Shown here one piece after another: positions 28,157 to 38,350 of a stretch of DNA of 64,000 nucleotides. Positions within the stretch are counted from its first letter, which is position 1, and each line of letters starts with the position of its first letter. The stretch spans positions 34,172 to 98,171 of the forward strand of contig NZ_LATZ01000016.1 of NCBI RefSeq assembly GCF_000981385.1, in the 5' to 3' direction. This DNA comes from Bacillus sp. SA1-12. GTDB taxonomy: Bacteria; Bacillota; Bacilli; Bacillales; Bacillaceae. A program made the position numbers and the translations under genes. The notes under the pieces were generated by a model. The model was not told the origin of the DNA and did no database searches. It saw only the letters and a list, made by a program, of their open reading frames with translations.

Positions 28157-28269
28157 AGTTAATTGCTCCTCCTTATTGTAGATTCATTTCAACCAATTGT
28201 TAAAGCATACTATCTAGTAATCAATTAAGAACTAACTCTATTTTATCTGATGTCCAGTATGAATGGAAT

Positions 28270-28296
28270 GCCACAATTGTGGCGTATTGTTGCAAC
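28270..28296. promoter_or_regulatory. Palindromes, likely binding sites of the sigma-54 activator
   Basis: GCCACAATTGTGGC is a perfect 14-base palindrome, followed by AT-GTTGCAAC-AT spread over 12-14 bases. They lie about 85-110 bases upstream of the -24/-12 element, the usual place for enhancer sites. Confidence 0.6.
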
Positions 28297-28378
28297 GATT
28301 GTAGTGATTTGATGAAGCAGTTGTTGTCTATTCGAGCGGTTTAATTACTATAAACCATTGATTTCAATGCTTGTAAGT

Positions 28379-28393
28379 TGGCACAATTCTTGC
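28379..28393 (+). promoter_or_regulatory. Sigma-54 promoter of garD
   Basis: TGGCAC-N5-TTGC, exact match to the -24/-12 consensus, about 80 bases before the garD start and downstream of the palindromes. Confidence 0.85.
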
Positions 28394-28474
28394 TATGAAT
28401 TTAGGTGTACTGTGAAGTATGATACTGTCCTAATGGATTTATAAATACCTATTTACAAAAAGGAGAAATGGTCT

Positions 28475-30010
28475 ATGTCTTTGAGAGTAAATCAAACAGA
28501 AACACCGCTTTATATTAAAGTAAACACAATCGATAATGTGGCAATTATTGTCAATTCTGGGGGATTGCCTAAAGGGACCATCTTTCCATGTGGACTAGAG
28601 CTACATGAATACGTTCCGCAAGGTCACAAAGTGGCCTTAAGAGATTTTAACCAAGATGAAGCCATTGTTCGCTATGGAGAAGTCATTGGGTATGCCATTC
28701 GTCCAATCCAACAAGGGAGTTGGATCGATGAATCACTAGTCAAGCTGCCGACACCTCCAAAGCTAGACGAATTACCAATTGCAACGAAAGTGCCAGAACC
28801 ACTCCCATCACTTGAAGGATTTACGTTTGAAGGATACCGTAATGAAGATGGAAGCGTCGGAACAAAAAATATTCTTGGGGTTACGACAAGTGTTCAATGC
28901 GTTAGAGGTGTTCTGGAATACGCCGTGAAACGGATTAAAGAAGAATTGCTTCCTAAATACCCCAATGTGGATGATGTAGTAGCATTGAATCATCATTACG
29001 GATGCGGAGTTGCAATCAATGCTCCAGAAGCCGTTATTCCCATTCGTACTGTACAAAACCTCGCAATCCACCCGAATTTCGGAGGAGAAATTATGGTGGT
29101 AGGTTTAGGCTGTGAGAAATTGCTTCCAGAGAAATTGCTTCCCGACGGGAATACTGAAAGCGTTGTCTTCTTACAAGATCAGCAAGGATTCAGTAAAATG
29201 ATTCAATCTATTTTGGAAATGGCCGAGGAACGACTCATAAAGCTAAATCGCCGACAAAGAGTCACTTGTCCTGCATCCAGCTTAGTAGTGGGCTTACAAT
29301 GTGGGGGCAGTGACGCTTTCTCTGGTGTAACGGCTAATCCTGCAGTGGGATATGCGGCAGATTTATTGGTAAGAGCCGGGGCAACAGTTTTATTTTCAGA
29401 AGTAACCGAGGTGCGAGATGCTGTTCATTTATTAACGCCAAGGGCAGTTAATGAAGAGGTCGGTCAAGCGTTAATTCGGGAGATGAAATGGTATGACCAT
29501 TATTTGCAGCTTGGTGAAGCTGATCGAAGTGCTAACCCTTCACCTGGCAATAAAAAAGGCGGACTTGCAAATGTAGTAGAAAAATCGCTCGGTTCTATTG
29601 CAAAATCTGGAACCAGTCCAATTGCAGGGGTGTTATCTCCTGGCGAAAAAGCGACACAAAAAGGATTAATCTATGCAGCAACACCGGCTAGTGACTTTGT
29701 CTGTGGAACGTTGCAGTTGTCTTCCGGAATGAATGTTCATGTTTTTACCACGGGCAGAGGAACTCCATATGGACTGGCCATGGCTCCGGTCATTAAAGTC
29801 TCAACACGAAATTCACTGACTGAGCAATGGCAGGACTTAATCGATGTAAATGCAGGACGAATTGCTACAGGTGAGGCAACCATAGAAGAAGTTGGCTGGG
29901 AAATCTTCCATTTCATCTTAGATACCGCCAGCGGACGTAAGCAAACATGGGCTGAACATTGGGGATTACACAACGATTTATGCTTATTTAATCCTGCTCC
30001 AATCACTTGA
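28475..30010 (+). CDS. garD: Galactarate dehydratase
   Basis: Removes water from galactarate to give 5-dehydro-4-deoxy-D-glucarate. The 511-residue protein has the SAF-like N-terminal domain (to about residue 95) and the UxaA/GarD catalytic body with [34 protein letters not shown] and TGRGTPYG, and matches the length of B. subtilis and E. coli GarD. AAAGGAG precedes the ATG. It is monocistronic, controlled by a sigma-54 promoter and a divergent activator. In B. subtilis garD belongs to a glucarate/galactarate locus with a DapA-family dehydratase and an aldehyde dehydrogenase; similar genes lie 2.5 kb downstream here, behind an IclR gene. Confidence 0.93.
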   Translation: MSLRVNQTETPLYIKVNTIDNVAIIVNSGGLPKGTIFPCGLELHEYVPQGHKVALRDFNQDEAIVRYGEVIGYAIRPIQQGSWIDESLVKLPTPPKLDELPIATKVPEPLPSLEGFTFEGYRNEDGSVGTKNILGVTTSVQCVRGVLEYAVKRIKEELLPKYPNVDDVVALNHHYGCGVAINAPEAVIPIRTVQNLAIHPNFGGEIMVVGLGCEKLLPEKLLPDGNTESVVFLQDQQGFSKMIQSILEMAEERLIKLNRRQRVTCPASSLVVGLQCGGSDAFSGVTANPAVGYAADLLVRAGATVLFSEVTEVRDAVHLLTPRAVNEEVGQALIREMKWYDHYLQLGEADRSANPSPGNKKGGLANVVEKSLGSIAKSGTSPIAGVLSPGEKATQKGLIYAATPASDFVCGTLQLSSGMNVHVFTTGRGTPYGLAMAPVIKVSTRNSLTEQWQDLIDVNAGRIATGEATIEEVGWEIFHFILDTASGRKQTWAEHWGLHNDLCLFNPAPIT

Positions 30011-30052
30011 TCGTATGTAATAAAAACATCATTTGCTCCCGCATTATACAGT

Positions 30053-30107
30053 AAATTTGGATGACATGTCCCGGTATTTCACCGGTTATGTCATCCAAAT
30101 TTATTTT
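30053..30107 (+). terminator. Terminator of garD
   Basis: Perfect 15-bp stem AAATTTGGATGACAT / ATGTCATCCAAATTT with a GC-containing loop, then a T-rich stretch. Confidence 0.85.
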
Positions 30108-30190
30108 AATTTTCATCATGCCAAGCGGGATAATCAATTTTTCAAGGAAAATAGAGCTCCTAGATAAGCTAATCGTAAAGGAGAATGAAT

Positions 30191-31100
30191 ATGGAGAAAA
30201 TGTTCACCGGTATAACCATTCCAAGAATGGTTAAAATCAGACAGCATTTCCCACGAGTAACGATTGCTGATATAGCTAAGGCGACCAGGGAAGAACTTAG
30301 CAAAGAGGGAATGATAGGAAGAATCAAGAATGATGACAGGGTTGCGATAGCTGTTGGAAGCAGAGGGATTGCCAATATGCCGCGAATCGTCAGAGAAATC
30401 GTCATCGCTGTCAAAGAAAGAGGAACTCACCCTTTTATCATACCAACCATGGGGAGTCATGGTGGAGCAACAGCAAAAGGACAGGCTGAAGTGCTCGCCG
30501 AACTTGGTATAACCGAAGAATCTACAGGTGCACCTATTGTTTCTAGTATGGAGGTTGTTCAGATAGGGGTTTCTAAGAATGGACTTCCTGTCTATAGATA
30601 AAAAATCACATACAGAAGCGGATGCTATCAATGGGTAAGAATATCTCGGGGAGCGGGATGGATCCTAATATCATTAGAAGGAATTACTCAGGTTCCATCA
30701 AGCACAATCCATTGGCACAAAGAATAGCTGTTCTGGACCTTACAAGAGAGTCGCATGCAATGCAAATGGAATGACTAATGCCGACATCTGTTCAAGGAGA
30801 TTTTTTAATAAGATACAATTTGAATCCACCTATCCGAATCCCTTGACGAACAGGTTGGCACAGAGTGTAAAAATTCCTATGGTTATGGAAAACGATAGTT
30901 TTTCTATAAGAGCTGCCATAAAAACTTGTTTTGACGTAGATTATAACCATATGAAGATTATAAGGATTAAAAACACACTGGAGCTTGAACATCTGTACAT
31001 TTCAGAATGCCTGCTTGAGGAAGCGGAGGGAAACCAAAATATTGAAATAGTAAGTGAACCGGAATATATGTACTTTAACAAATACGGGAATCTTTTTTGA
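30191..31100 (+). pseudogene. LarA-like (lactate racemase family) gene, internally deleted and frameshifted
   Basis: The first part encodes 136 residues of the N-terminal domain (RVAIAVGSRGIANMPRIVRE, PFIIPTMGSHGGATAKGQAE) and then stops after GLPVY. The C-terminal part resumes out of frame near 30632 with MGKNISGSGMDPN, then RIAVLDLTRESH, and after a second frameshift (one missing G) NADICSRRFFNKI, KIPMVMENDSFSIRAAIKTC and RIKNTLELEHLYISE up to 31100. The middle of about 120 residues, with the LarA-type RxKxHT region, is gone. Intact members resemble the Ni-pincer racemase family but often have unknown substrates. AAAGGAG is correctly placed before ATG 30191. Confidence 0.75.
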
Positions 31101-31409
31101 AAAAGCGTACAACATGCTATTACCGAGAGTGAAGAAGCAGAACAATTATGGCTAAAATCTGATTTAGGGAGTTGAAGAAACATATTATTGCTGTTTCAAT
31201 CTTTGGCGGTTGGATAGGTGACCAACTATTAAATATGAAAATGTTTATATATTAGGAATGTTATTGTCATTTTTCTGCTGGTTTGATGGATTCTATTGCA
31301 CCTTCATATCGTAAAAACAATATTACATGTAAAAGGTTCTTTTAAAAACAGACAAATTTAAGTCTATGAACCTATTAAAAGTCATGGTAAATATATAAAT
31401 CTGACAATT

Positions 31410-31439
31410 TGTGGAGTGATGATAAACTCCACATTTTTT
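31410..31439 (+). terminator. Rho-independent terminator
   Basis: TGTGGAGT / ACTCCACA stem followed by T6. It ends the pseudogene transcript. The gap 31101-31609 is otherwise AT-rich, with the regulator promoter and an operator-like repeat at its 3' end. Confidence 0.85.
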
Positions 31440-31556
31440 ATTATCATTTGATATGGATTTTATAAAAAATTAAATATATAAAAAAATTTAAAAATATATA
31501 TTGGAAATTTCTCACTATTTAGATAAAATAAAATTATCAGTTTTGGATATAAAACC

Positions 31557-31576
31557 TGGTTTATTATAGAAAACCA
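31557..31576. promoter_or_regulatory. Operator-like inverted repeat ahead of the IclR gene
   Basis: TGGTTT-N8-AAACCA, about 35 bases before the regulator start, nested in a wider repeat ATCAGTTTTGG / CCAAAAACTGAT (31536-31584). Probably the site for autoregulation (inference). Confidence 0.5.
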
Positions 31577-31609
31577 AAAACTGATTTAACTAACATCAGA
31601 GGTGCTGAA

Positions 31610-32395
31610 ATGATGAAGGAAAAATATTGGGTCCCAGCTATAGAAAGAGCAGATATGGTACTAAAAGAAATTAGTAAATACCCACATCAACTCAGATTAA
31701 TAGATTTATCTAAAAGATTGAATATCAACAAAAGTTCCCTGTTTTCATTATTAAAAACGTTAGAATATTTAGGGTGGATTGTTAAGGATGGGGGAGATGT
31801 GTATTCTTTAGGTCCTTCAATAGGCGCGTTTAGTTCATCATATCTAAGTCAGTTTAATCTTTTACAGTCCTTTTATAAAGAGGCTGCTTTATCTGTTTCA
31901 AAGGTAAATGAACATATTCAATTAGGTGTTCTTCAAAAAACAAACGTGGTCTATTTAGGAAAGGTGGAAGGGGATTCGGGTGTACGGCTTATTACTGATC
32001 CTGGTATGCAATTTCCGGCATATGCTTCTTCTATTGGTAAGATTCAATTAATTCAATATACCAAACAGGAGCTAAGAGATATTTTTTCAGAAGGAGATTG
32101 GGAGAGGAAAACCCCGTACACGACTTCAAACATTGATGAATTATATGAAAAAGTTCAAACGGCAAAACAGAGTGGATATGCCATTGAAAATCAAGAAGCA
32201 GCATTAGGTTTTCATTGTGTAGCCGCACCTGTTTATAATTTTGAATATAAAGTTATCGCTGGTGTAAGTTTTTCAATGACGACTAGCAGCTGGGAGTTCA
32301 AAAAAGAGGCAGCAAGGGATGAAATAATAAAACTTGCAGATCGATTGTCTCAACTTGCCGGCTTTACTGGAGAATTAAAACAAAATATGGAATAA
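31610..32395 (+). CDS. IclR-family transcription regulator
   Basis: 261 residues. Winged helix-turn-helix at about 8-70 (LRLIDLSKRLNINKSSLFSL), then the IclR effector domain with YLGKVEGDSGVRLI, PAYASSIGKIQL and the final AAPVYNFEYKVIAGVSFSM. It sits 70 bases upstream of and in line with the sugar-acid operon and most likely controls it. ATG 31610 and 31613 are both possible after AGAGGTG. IclR relatives of this type (KdgR, YagI) respond to sugar acids or 2-keto-3-deoxy acids. Confidence 0.92.
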   Translation: MMKEKYWVPAIERADMVLKEISKYPHQLRLIDLSKRLNINKSSLFSLLKTLEYLGWIVKDGGDVYSLGPSIGAFSSSYLSQFNLLQSFYKEAALSVSKVNEHIQLGVLQKTNVVYLGKVEGDSGVRLITDPGMQFPAYASSIGKIQLIQYTKQELRDIFSEGDWERKTPYTTSNIDELYEKVQTAKQSGYAIENQEAALGFHCVAAPVYNFEYKVIAGVSFSMTTSSWEFKKEAARDEIIKLADRLSQLAGFTGELKQNME

Positions 32396-32466
32396 CATGC
32401 AGCAATTAGCTGCGTTTATTCTATACAAAAAATAAAGCGCATTCATAGAGGAGGAGTTTATCAGTC

Positions 32467-33933
32467 ATGCAAACATTATCAAAAGAAATGACGTTTAAAA
32501 ATTTCATTAATAATGAATGGATCGACTCATCATCTCAGGAAACAGTGAAAAGTATCAGTCCAATGAATAAGGAAGAAATCGTAGGATACATACAAAATTC
32601 AACGAAGGACGATTTAGAAAAAGCAGTTCGTGCTGCACATCAAGCTAAAAAAGCATGGAGAAAGCTAGGCCAGGCACAAAGAGGTCAATATTTATATAAA
32701 GCAGCAAATATTCTTGAGGAAAATCTCGAAGATATTGCAAAAACGATGACAAAAGAAATGGGTAAAACGTTACCAGAAGCAAAGGGTGAAACCGCACGCG
32801 GTGTTGCCATTCTTCGTTATTATGCGGGGGAAGGCATGAGAAAAAATGGAGATGTGATACCATCCTCAGATAAAGATGCGCTTATGTTTACGAAGCGGAC
32901 ACCTCTTGGCGCAGTAGGGGTCATTACTCCTTGGAATTTCCCTGTAGCGATTCCTATATGGAAGATAGCACCGGCTCTAGTTTACGGAAATACCGTTGTT
33001 TTTAAACCAGCTACTGAAGCTGCAGTCACAGCCGCAAAAGTTATCGAATGCTTTGCCCAGGCTGGTTTACCAGAAGGCGTACTGAATTTTATTACGGGTT
33101 CTGGTTTTGTTATCGGTCAAGGTTTAATTGATCATCCGTTATTAAATGGTATTACGTTTACTGGATCTGAAACGGTAGGTCAGGGTGTTGCAAAATCTGC
33201 CTCAGCACGCGGCATTAAATATCAGTTAGAAATGGGGGGGAAGAATCCTGTCATCGTAACAAAGGATGCGGATTTAGATGCTGCAGCAGAGGCTGTTATC
33301 AGCGGCGGTTTCCGTTCGGCTGGACAAAAATGTACCGCTTCAAGCCGTGTCATTGTTGAACAGGAGGTTTATGAAGCGTTTAAAGAAAAGCTCATTCAAG
33401 AAACGGAAAAAATTAAGGTAGGCAATGGATTAAAAGAAGGAATTTGGATGGGTCCTTGCGCAAGTGAAAGCCAGTTCAATACGGTAAAGAAGTATATTGA
33501 AATTGGGAGGGAAGAAGGCGCTGTGCTTGTAAGCGGAGGAAAGGTCTTAACAGGCGAAGAATTTGATAAAGGCTTTTATCTTACACCAGCTATTTTTGAC
33601 AAGGTTACACCAGATATGACAATTGCTCAAGAAGAGATTTTTGGACCTGTTATTGGATTAATGAAAGCAAATGATTTAGAGGAAGCAATTGAAATCGCCA
33701 ACAATACTAAATTCGGACTAAGTGCATCCATCTTTACAACAAATATTGGGTCCTTGCTTGAATTTATTGATGAAATTGAGGCAGGTCTTGTTCGTATCAA
33801 CGCTGAAAGTGCCGGGGTAGAACTTCAGGCTCCTTTCGGAGGAATGAAAAGTTCAAGCACTGGTTCAAGAGAACAAGGGGAAGCTGCACAAGAATTTTAT
33901 ACTTCAATCAAAACAGTGTTTATAAAAGGATAG
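32467..33933 (+). CDS. Aldehyde dehydrogenase, probable 2,5-dioxopentanoate (alpha-ketoglutarate semialdehyde) dehydrogenase
   Basis: Oxidises an aldehyde with NAD(P)+, most likely alpha-ketoglutarate semialdehyde to 2-oxoglutarate. 488 residues, close in pattern to B. subtilis YcbD (GucD). [12 protein letters not shown] and FTGSETVGQ are the cofactor motifs, Glu255 lies in LEMGGKNP and the catalytic Cys289 in [17 protein letters not shown] precedes the ATG. First enzyme gene of a four-gene set that would turn a sugar acid into a TCA intermediate; the substrate is inferred from the DapA-family and dehydratase neighbours. Confidence 0.88.
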   Translation: MQTLSKEMTFKNFINNEWIDSSSQETVKSISPMNKEEIVGYIQNSTKDDLEKAVRAAHQAKKAWRKLGQAQRGQYLYKAANILEENLEDIAKTMTKEMGKTLPEAKGETARGVAILRYYAGEGMRKNGDVIPSSDKDALMFTKRTPLGAVGVITPWNFPVAIPIWKIAPALVYGNTVVFKPATEAAVTAAKVIECFAQAGLPEGVLNFITGSGFVIGQGLIDHPLLNGITFTGSETVGQGVAKSASARGIKYQLEMGGKNPVIVTKDADLDAAAEAVISGGFRSAGQKCTASSRVIVEQEVYEAFKEKLIQETEKIKVGNGLKEGIWMGPCASESQFNTVKKYIEIGREEGAVLVSGGKVLTGEEFDKGFYLTPAIFDKVTPDMTIAQEEIFGPVIGLMKANDLEEAIEIANNTKFGLSASIFTTNIGSLLEFIDEIEAGLVRINAESAGVELQAPFGGMKSSSTGSREQGEAAQEFYTSIKTVFIKG

Positions 33934-33953
33934 TAGATAGAAAGGAAGAGAAG

Positions 33954-34868
33954 ATGATGAAATTTCACGGAATCATTCCTCCTGTCGTTACCTTATTTGA
34001 TGAATCTGGAAATCTTGATTTAGATATTAACCGTAAATATTTAAATGAACTGCTCAATCACTATGTCCATGGAATATTGCTGATGGGCAGTTCAGGGGAA
34101 TTTTCTTCATTAACAAGCAAAGAGCGAAAACTGTATGTTGAGGAAATGATCAAGTTCATTAACAAGCGCGTTCCGGTTTTAGTAGGAATTGGGCATACTT
34201 CATTAAATGAGGTACTCGAGTTAAGCAGCCATGCCAGAGAGCAGGGAGCCGATGGTCTACTTGTCGTCAATCCATATTATTGGAAGCTTTCTGACGAACA
34301 ACTTTATCAATTTTTCTCTATTGTTGCTGAAAATACAGAGCTGCCGGTTTTGTTGTATAACATTCCATCGTTAACCGGACAGTCGCTTTCAGTTGATTTA
34401 GTGAAGAGGCTGGCATCAAATCACACGAATATTTGCGGCATAAAAGAAACGATTCATGATTTTGGCCACATTCGAGAAATGATGACAGAGTTAAGCAAAG
34501 TCCGTGAAGACTTTCTGGTCTTCTCAGCCTTTGACGAACATTTATTACCGGCATTAATGATTGGATCAGCAGGAAGTATAAACGGCAGCTCTGTTTTTGC
34601 TCCGGAAATTTCTGTTGCTTTATATGAAGAATATAAAAATGGCAATCTAGTAGAAGCTGAAAAGAATCATAAAATTCTCTCAAAGTTAATGGAGATTTAC
34701 ACGATTTGTCCGACATTTTTCACGCCAATGAAAGAAGCGGTCCATCAAAGGTGGTTAACAGAAAAGGCAGGGCACCGAGCACCATGTGATATCTATCCGG
34801 CAGATCTTGCAGGGAGAGTCTCATCACTTCTAAAAATAATTAAAAAGGAAGAGGGATTTAGATTATGA
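33954..34868 (+). CDS. DapA-family lyase, probable 2-keto-3-deoxy sugar-acid dehydratase or aldolase
   Basis: Class I Schiff-base TIM barrel of 304 residues. Lys164 (CGIKET) forms the Schiff base and Tyr135 (LLYNIP) is the conserved proton shuttle; GSSGEFSSLTSKER is the keto-acid-binding motif. Family members in such clusters convert 2-keto-3-deoxypentonate or 5-keto-4-deoxyglucarate to alpha-ketoglutarate semialdehyde, or split 2-keto-3-deoxy acids to pyruvate. The dehydrogenase upstream favours the dehydratase reaction. The stop overlaps the next start by four bases (ATGA). Confidence 0.88.
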   Translation: MMKFHGIIPPVVTLFDESGNLDLDINRKYLNELLNHYVHGILLMGSSGEFSSLTSKERKLYVEEMIKFINKRVPVLVGIGHTSLNEVLELSSHAREQGADGLLVVNPYYWKLSDEQLYQFFSIVAENTELPVLLYNIPSLTGQSLSVDLVKRLASNHTNICGIKETIHDFGHIREMMTELSKVREDFLVFSAFDEHLLPALMIGSAGSINGSSVFAPEISVALYEEYKNGNLVEAEKNHKILSKLMEIYTICPTFFTPMKEAVHQRWLTEKAGHRAPCDIYPADLAGRVSSLLKIIKKEEGFRL

Positions 34869-35815
34869 AAGAATCACGTGAATTATTAGAAAAACTAGGT
34901 TATCCATCAACAGATTTAACAGAGCTTCCTACATCAACAAAAACGTTTCCAGATGGTGCTCAATATCGTATTGAACTTCCTAGTACGGAGGGCCCGGCTG
35001 CCTTAAGAGAAACCTTAAAGGAAATTGATCGATACGGATTAACCATCCATCGGATTTCTCAAGGAAGCGGGATAATGCTTCTAACAGATGAAGAGATTAA
35101 AGAGATGTGTGAATTGACTGCAGAGCGTGGTATGGAACTAAGCTTATTTGTCGGTCCGCGGGGGACTTGGGATATTAGTGCCGGCCCTTTGACAAGTGCC
35201 GGTAAAACTCAAGGTTTGCGCCATGAAGGAGCTGATCAGCTTGTCTATGCAATGGAAGATTTAAAAAGAGGGGCGAGATTGGGATTAAGGGGAGCTTTAG
35301 TAGCTGATGAGGGACTTTTAATGTTGACGAAAGAAATGAAAAAGAAAGGTCAGCTTCCAGAAGACTTTGTTGTAAAAGTCTCTGTGCAGATGGGTTCAGC
35401 TAATCCTGTTTCAATTAAGCTAATGCAGGACTTAGGTGCTGATACATACAATGTGCCGACAGCACTTACTTTGCCAAAGCTAGCAGCGATTCGTCAGGCG
35501 ATTGATATACCGATTGATTTATATGTAGAGGTTCCGGATAATTTTGGAGGCTTCCTGCGATACTATGAAATTCCTGAAATGATTCGAGTATTAGCACCGG
35601 TTTATATTAAATTCGGATTACGTAACCACCCGGATGTTTATCCATCTGGAAAACAGTGGGAAGCGACAAATATCTCACTTGTAAAAGAGCGTGTGCACCG
35701 TGCCTCCTTAGGTGTTCAAATGATTGAACGTTATTATCCTGATGCTAAAACATCAAAATTGGGTGCTGAGGGACTGGGAGTTCCGAGAATTAGCAGCTCA
35801 ACTCTAGCAAAATAG
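34865..35815 (+). CDS. Sugar-acid operon protein of unknown function, TIM-barrel-like
   Basis: 316 residues, no signal or membrane segment. Alternating strands and helices, with acidic residues at strand ends (LSLFVGPRGTWD, RGALVADEGLLML, FVVKVSVQMGSANP, PIDLYVEVPDNFGGFLRYYE and PVYIKFGLRNHPD), suggest a TIM barrel, perhaps distantly like the U32 peptidase or radical-free lyase barrels. I cannot name the family. It is translationally coupled to the DapA-family gene (ATGA overlap), so it probably acts on the same intermediate, for example as an epimerase, isomerase or lactone-handling enzyme (inference). Confidence 0.75.
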   Translation: MKESRELLEKLGYPSTDLTELPTSTKTFPDGAQYRIELPSTEGPAALRETLKEIDRYGLTIHRISQGSGIMLLTDEEIKEMCELTAERGMELSLFVGPRGTWDISAGPLTSAGKTQGLRHEGADQLVYAMEDLKRGARLGLRGALVADEGLLMLTKEMKKKGQLPEDFVVKVSVQMGSANPVSIKLMQDLGADTYNVPTALTLPKLAAIRQAIDIPIDLYVEVPDNFGGFLRYYEIPEMIRVLAPVYIKFGLRNHPDVYPSGKQWEATNISLVKERVHRASLGVQMIERYYPDAKTSKLGAEGLGVPRISSSTLAK

Positions 35816-35866
35816 CATAAATACTCCTAAAATGTCATTTATTTAGCTGCATATCAAATTTTATTC

Positions 35867-35898
35867 AACTTGAGTTACAGGTGCTTTTTTGTCAAGTT
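35867..35898 (+). terminator. Weak hairpin between operon genes
   Basis: AACTTGA / TCAAGTT with an 18-base loop and a short T tract, just ahead of the dehydratase gene. It could attenuate, not end, the transcript. Confidence 0.3.
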
Positions 35899-35931
35899 TT
35901 AATCTTCACTACCGCTTGAAAGGGGATAAAA

Positions 35932-38145
35932 ATGTCTATTCAATTTCCGAAAATTGAAAACGCAATTAATTCTTATAAAGACAATGTACAAGGGAAAGCG
36001 AACGAACCAATTACAGTAGCTGGATTATTGGACCGTTCCAAGCAAATTCTTGGTTTAGACTATATAGGCTCAACACCGGATTGGACATTGGAAGAAATCT
36101 ATAATCGTTTAGAAGAAAATGCGCCGCGTATTGCGATTATTGGCGGTTCTCCAGACCACCCGGCCCATATTATGGATTTTAATACATCGGCTCATGCGGC
36201 AATTCGAATCTGGCAAAATGGCGGGGTGCCATTCTATTTTTCTACACCGGTCTTATGTGATGGAACAGCCCAAAATAACATGGGGATGAGCTATTCTTTG
36301 CAAAGCAGAAATGCTGTAGCTCAAATGATTGTGAATCAGATGGAAGCTCATAGTTATCATGGCGCCTTTATTATTCAAGGCTGTGATAAGCAGCCGCTTG
36401 GTGTTGTAAGTGCGATGGTTCATTTGGATCGACTTCGTCAGGAGCGAGGAGAGGCACCTGTTTTTGCAACCTTTGCACCAGCACATGTATTGCAGGGTGG
36501 GACGATTCCTGAAGACCTTTATACAGAATTAAGCCAGTTAGCGGTTAAAGCTGAACAACAGGGTGACACTGATATCGCAGATGATTTAAGAGATGCTATG
36601 GAGTACATATTACAATGTTCATCAAATACAGCGTTTCAAGGTGTTTTAAAAAGAGCGCAAGAGCGCGGCTTTATTACAGAAGGAATCCATAAAGAGTATG
36701 AAAGGCGTTTGGCTGTTGCAACATGTGATGGAAGCGGCGGGGTTTGCGCCTTTAACGGTACAGGAAACAGCTCAAGACACATCGTTGCAGGTTTTGGGTT
36801 AGTTCATCCTATCCTAGAGCTATTAACTAGTGCTCCGAACCAATTGCAAGTAAATGAAGCAATTGATAGTTTAGCGACGATGATTAACGATCCTGTCTTT
36901 AGTGCTTCTAATATCATGGCGTCCAATATTCGTAATGCCATTCGAATCCACAGCGCTTCCGGCGGATCTACTAATCTGATGATGCATATTGTTGGGGCTA
37001 TGCTGTATGGCTGCTTTAAATTTAGTTTGTGGGATTTAGATGAAATCCATCATTTACACCCGATTCCTGATTTATTTAATTATAGTTTAACAGAAGGAAG
37101 AGATATCTTCTCATTGGCCACTCAATGCTGCAGCGGGGATAGCAGAGGAATGGAAACGCTATTCTATGAATTAATGGAAAATGGCGTGCCGATGGATGTA
37201 GATGCTCCGACTGTAACAGGAACAAGCTGGCGTGAACGTTTAGTTTATACGGATAATCTATCAGCATCCAATGTGAAAGAGAATCCAGTCATCTTATCAA
37301 AACCAAGAAGGCCTTTCAGCGGGGTAGATGTTTTAACAGGCAATTTCTTTGAAAGCGCTATCGTTAAAATAAGCGGAATGGCAACACCGCAATTGGACCA
37401 ATTCGATAAAAAAGCGGCATTTGTCCTTTATTATCAAAATGAAGATGAGGCTAATCAAGGATTGTTAGACGTTCAATTATTGCCAAAATTAAGGGAGAGC
37501 AGAGCCTTCTGTCATGAGAATATGTTAGGGCTTCTAAAAGTAAATGCAATAGACCAGTATAATGAACTGAAAGGATATGACTACGAGACTCTATTCGATA
37601 AGATGGTGGAAAAAGGGATATTGAAAATCGCTGTAATTGTTTCAGGTCAAGGGCCAGAAGCATTTGGAATGCCTGAAATGTTTACCCCGATGCAGCATAT
37701 TAATGCAAACAGAAAATTGCAAAGGCTGGCTGCACTAATTAGTGACGGCAGATATTCAGGTGTATCCTACGGTGCAGCCATTGGCCATATGACACCAGAA
37801 GCAAAAAATGGAGGGGGAATTTTATATCTCCAAACCGGTGATATAGTGTATTTAAATTTACGCGGACGTGAAATTCAATTTATCGATGAGGATGCTTTTA
37901 AAGCTGGGAAGCTGGAATTTAAATTTAACCATATTATCGAAGAAAGAGAAGATTTAGCGAAAGAAAGATTAGCAGCTTTACGTCAACGCCAGCGTTATGT
38001 TGCAGCAAGTAACCGTTTGATCGGCCATACCGATGCTGCAAATGGAGTTGTTCCTATTGTTGTTGCCGAAGAGGCGGTGCTGGACTATAAAAATGACGTA
38101 TTATCCTATGAAAAAGCGAAGCAAAAGGAACAAATAGAATCATAG
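35932..38145 (+). CDS. Pentonate dehydratase of the IlvD/Edd family (YjhG/YagF-like)
   Basis: Fe-S dehydratase, probably D-xylonate or L-arabinonate to the 2-keto-3-deoxy acid. 737 residues, longer than E. coli YjhG/YagF (655). Candidate cluster and metal ligands are Cys109 (PVLCDG), Cys151 (GCDKQP) and Cys265 or Cys272 (CDGSGGVCAFNGTG); HSASGGSTNLMMH and SDGRYSGVS are family motifs. AAAGGGG precedes the ATG, 116 bases after the previous gene. It supplies the substrate for the DapA-family enzyme. Substrate specificity cannot be read by eye. Confidence 0.88.
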   Translation: MSIQFPKIENAINSYKDNVQGKANEPITVAGLLDRSKQILGLDYIGSTPDWTLEEIYNRLEENAPRIAIIGGSPDHPAHIMDFNTSAHAAIRIWQNGGVPFYFSTPVLCDGTAQNNMGMSYSLQSRNAVAQMIVNQMEAHSYHGAFIIQGCDKQPLGVVSAMVHLDRLRQERGEAPVFATFAPAHVLQGGTIPEDLYTELSQLAVKAEQQGDTDIADDLRDAMEYILQCSSNTAFQGVLKRAQERGFITEGIHKEYERRLAVATCDGSGGVCAFNGTGNSSRHIVAGFGLVHPILELLTSAPNQLQVNEAIDSLATMINDPVFSASNIMASNIRNAIRIHSASGGSTNLMMHIVGAMLYGCFKFSLWDLDEIHHLHPIPDLFNYSLTEGRDIFSLATQCCSGDSRGMETLFYELMENGVPMDVDAPTVTGTSWRERLVYTDNLSASNVKENPVILSKPRRPFSGVDVLTGNFFESAIVKISGMATPQLDQFDKKAAFVLYYQNEDEANQGLLDVQLLPKLRESRAFCHENMLGLLKVNAIDQYNELKGYDYETLFDKMVEKGILKIAVIVSGQGPEAFGMPEMFTPMQHINANRKLQRLAALISDGRYSGVSYGAAIGHMTPEAKNGGGILYLQTGDIVYLNLRGREIQFIDEDAFKAGKLEFKFNHIIEEREDLAKERLAALRQRQRYVAASNRLIGHTDAANGVVPIVVAEEAVLDYKNDVLSYEKAKQKEQIES

Positions 38146-38221
38146 TTGGCGTGGCTATTTTTACTAGATTAAATGAAATAAAAATTCTAGTTTATTAGTT
38201 TGCTGTTGATTTTAATTTGCC

Positions 38222-38256
38222 AAAACCCTTTAATTTTTAAAATTAAGGGGTTTTTT
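38222..38256 (+). terminator. Terminator of the sugar-acid operon
   Basis: ACCCTTTAATTTT / AAAATTAAGGGGT stem with T6. It closes the operon 80 bases after the dehydratase stop. Confidence 0.88.
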
Positions 38257-38350
38257 GTTCTTTAATGCAAAATCATTTATTACTTATAATAAAAATTAGT
38301 ATGAAAGGTCAAAATTGGGGGCTGGAATAAACAAGTTGGAGGAAATGAAT

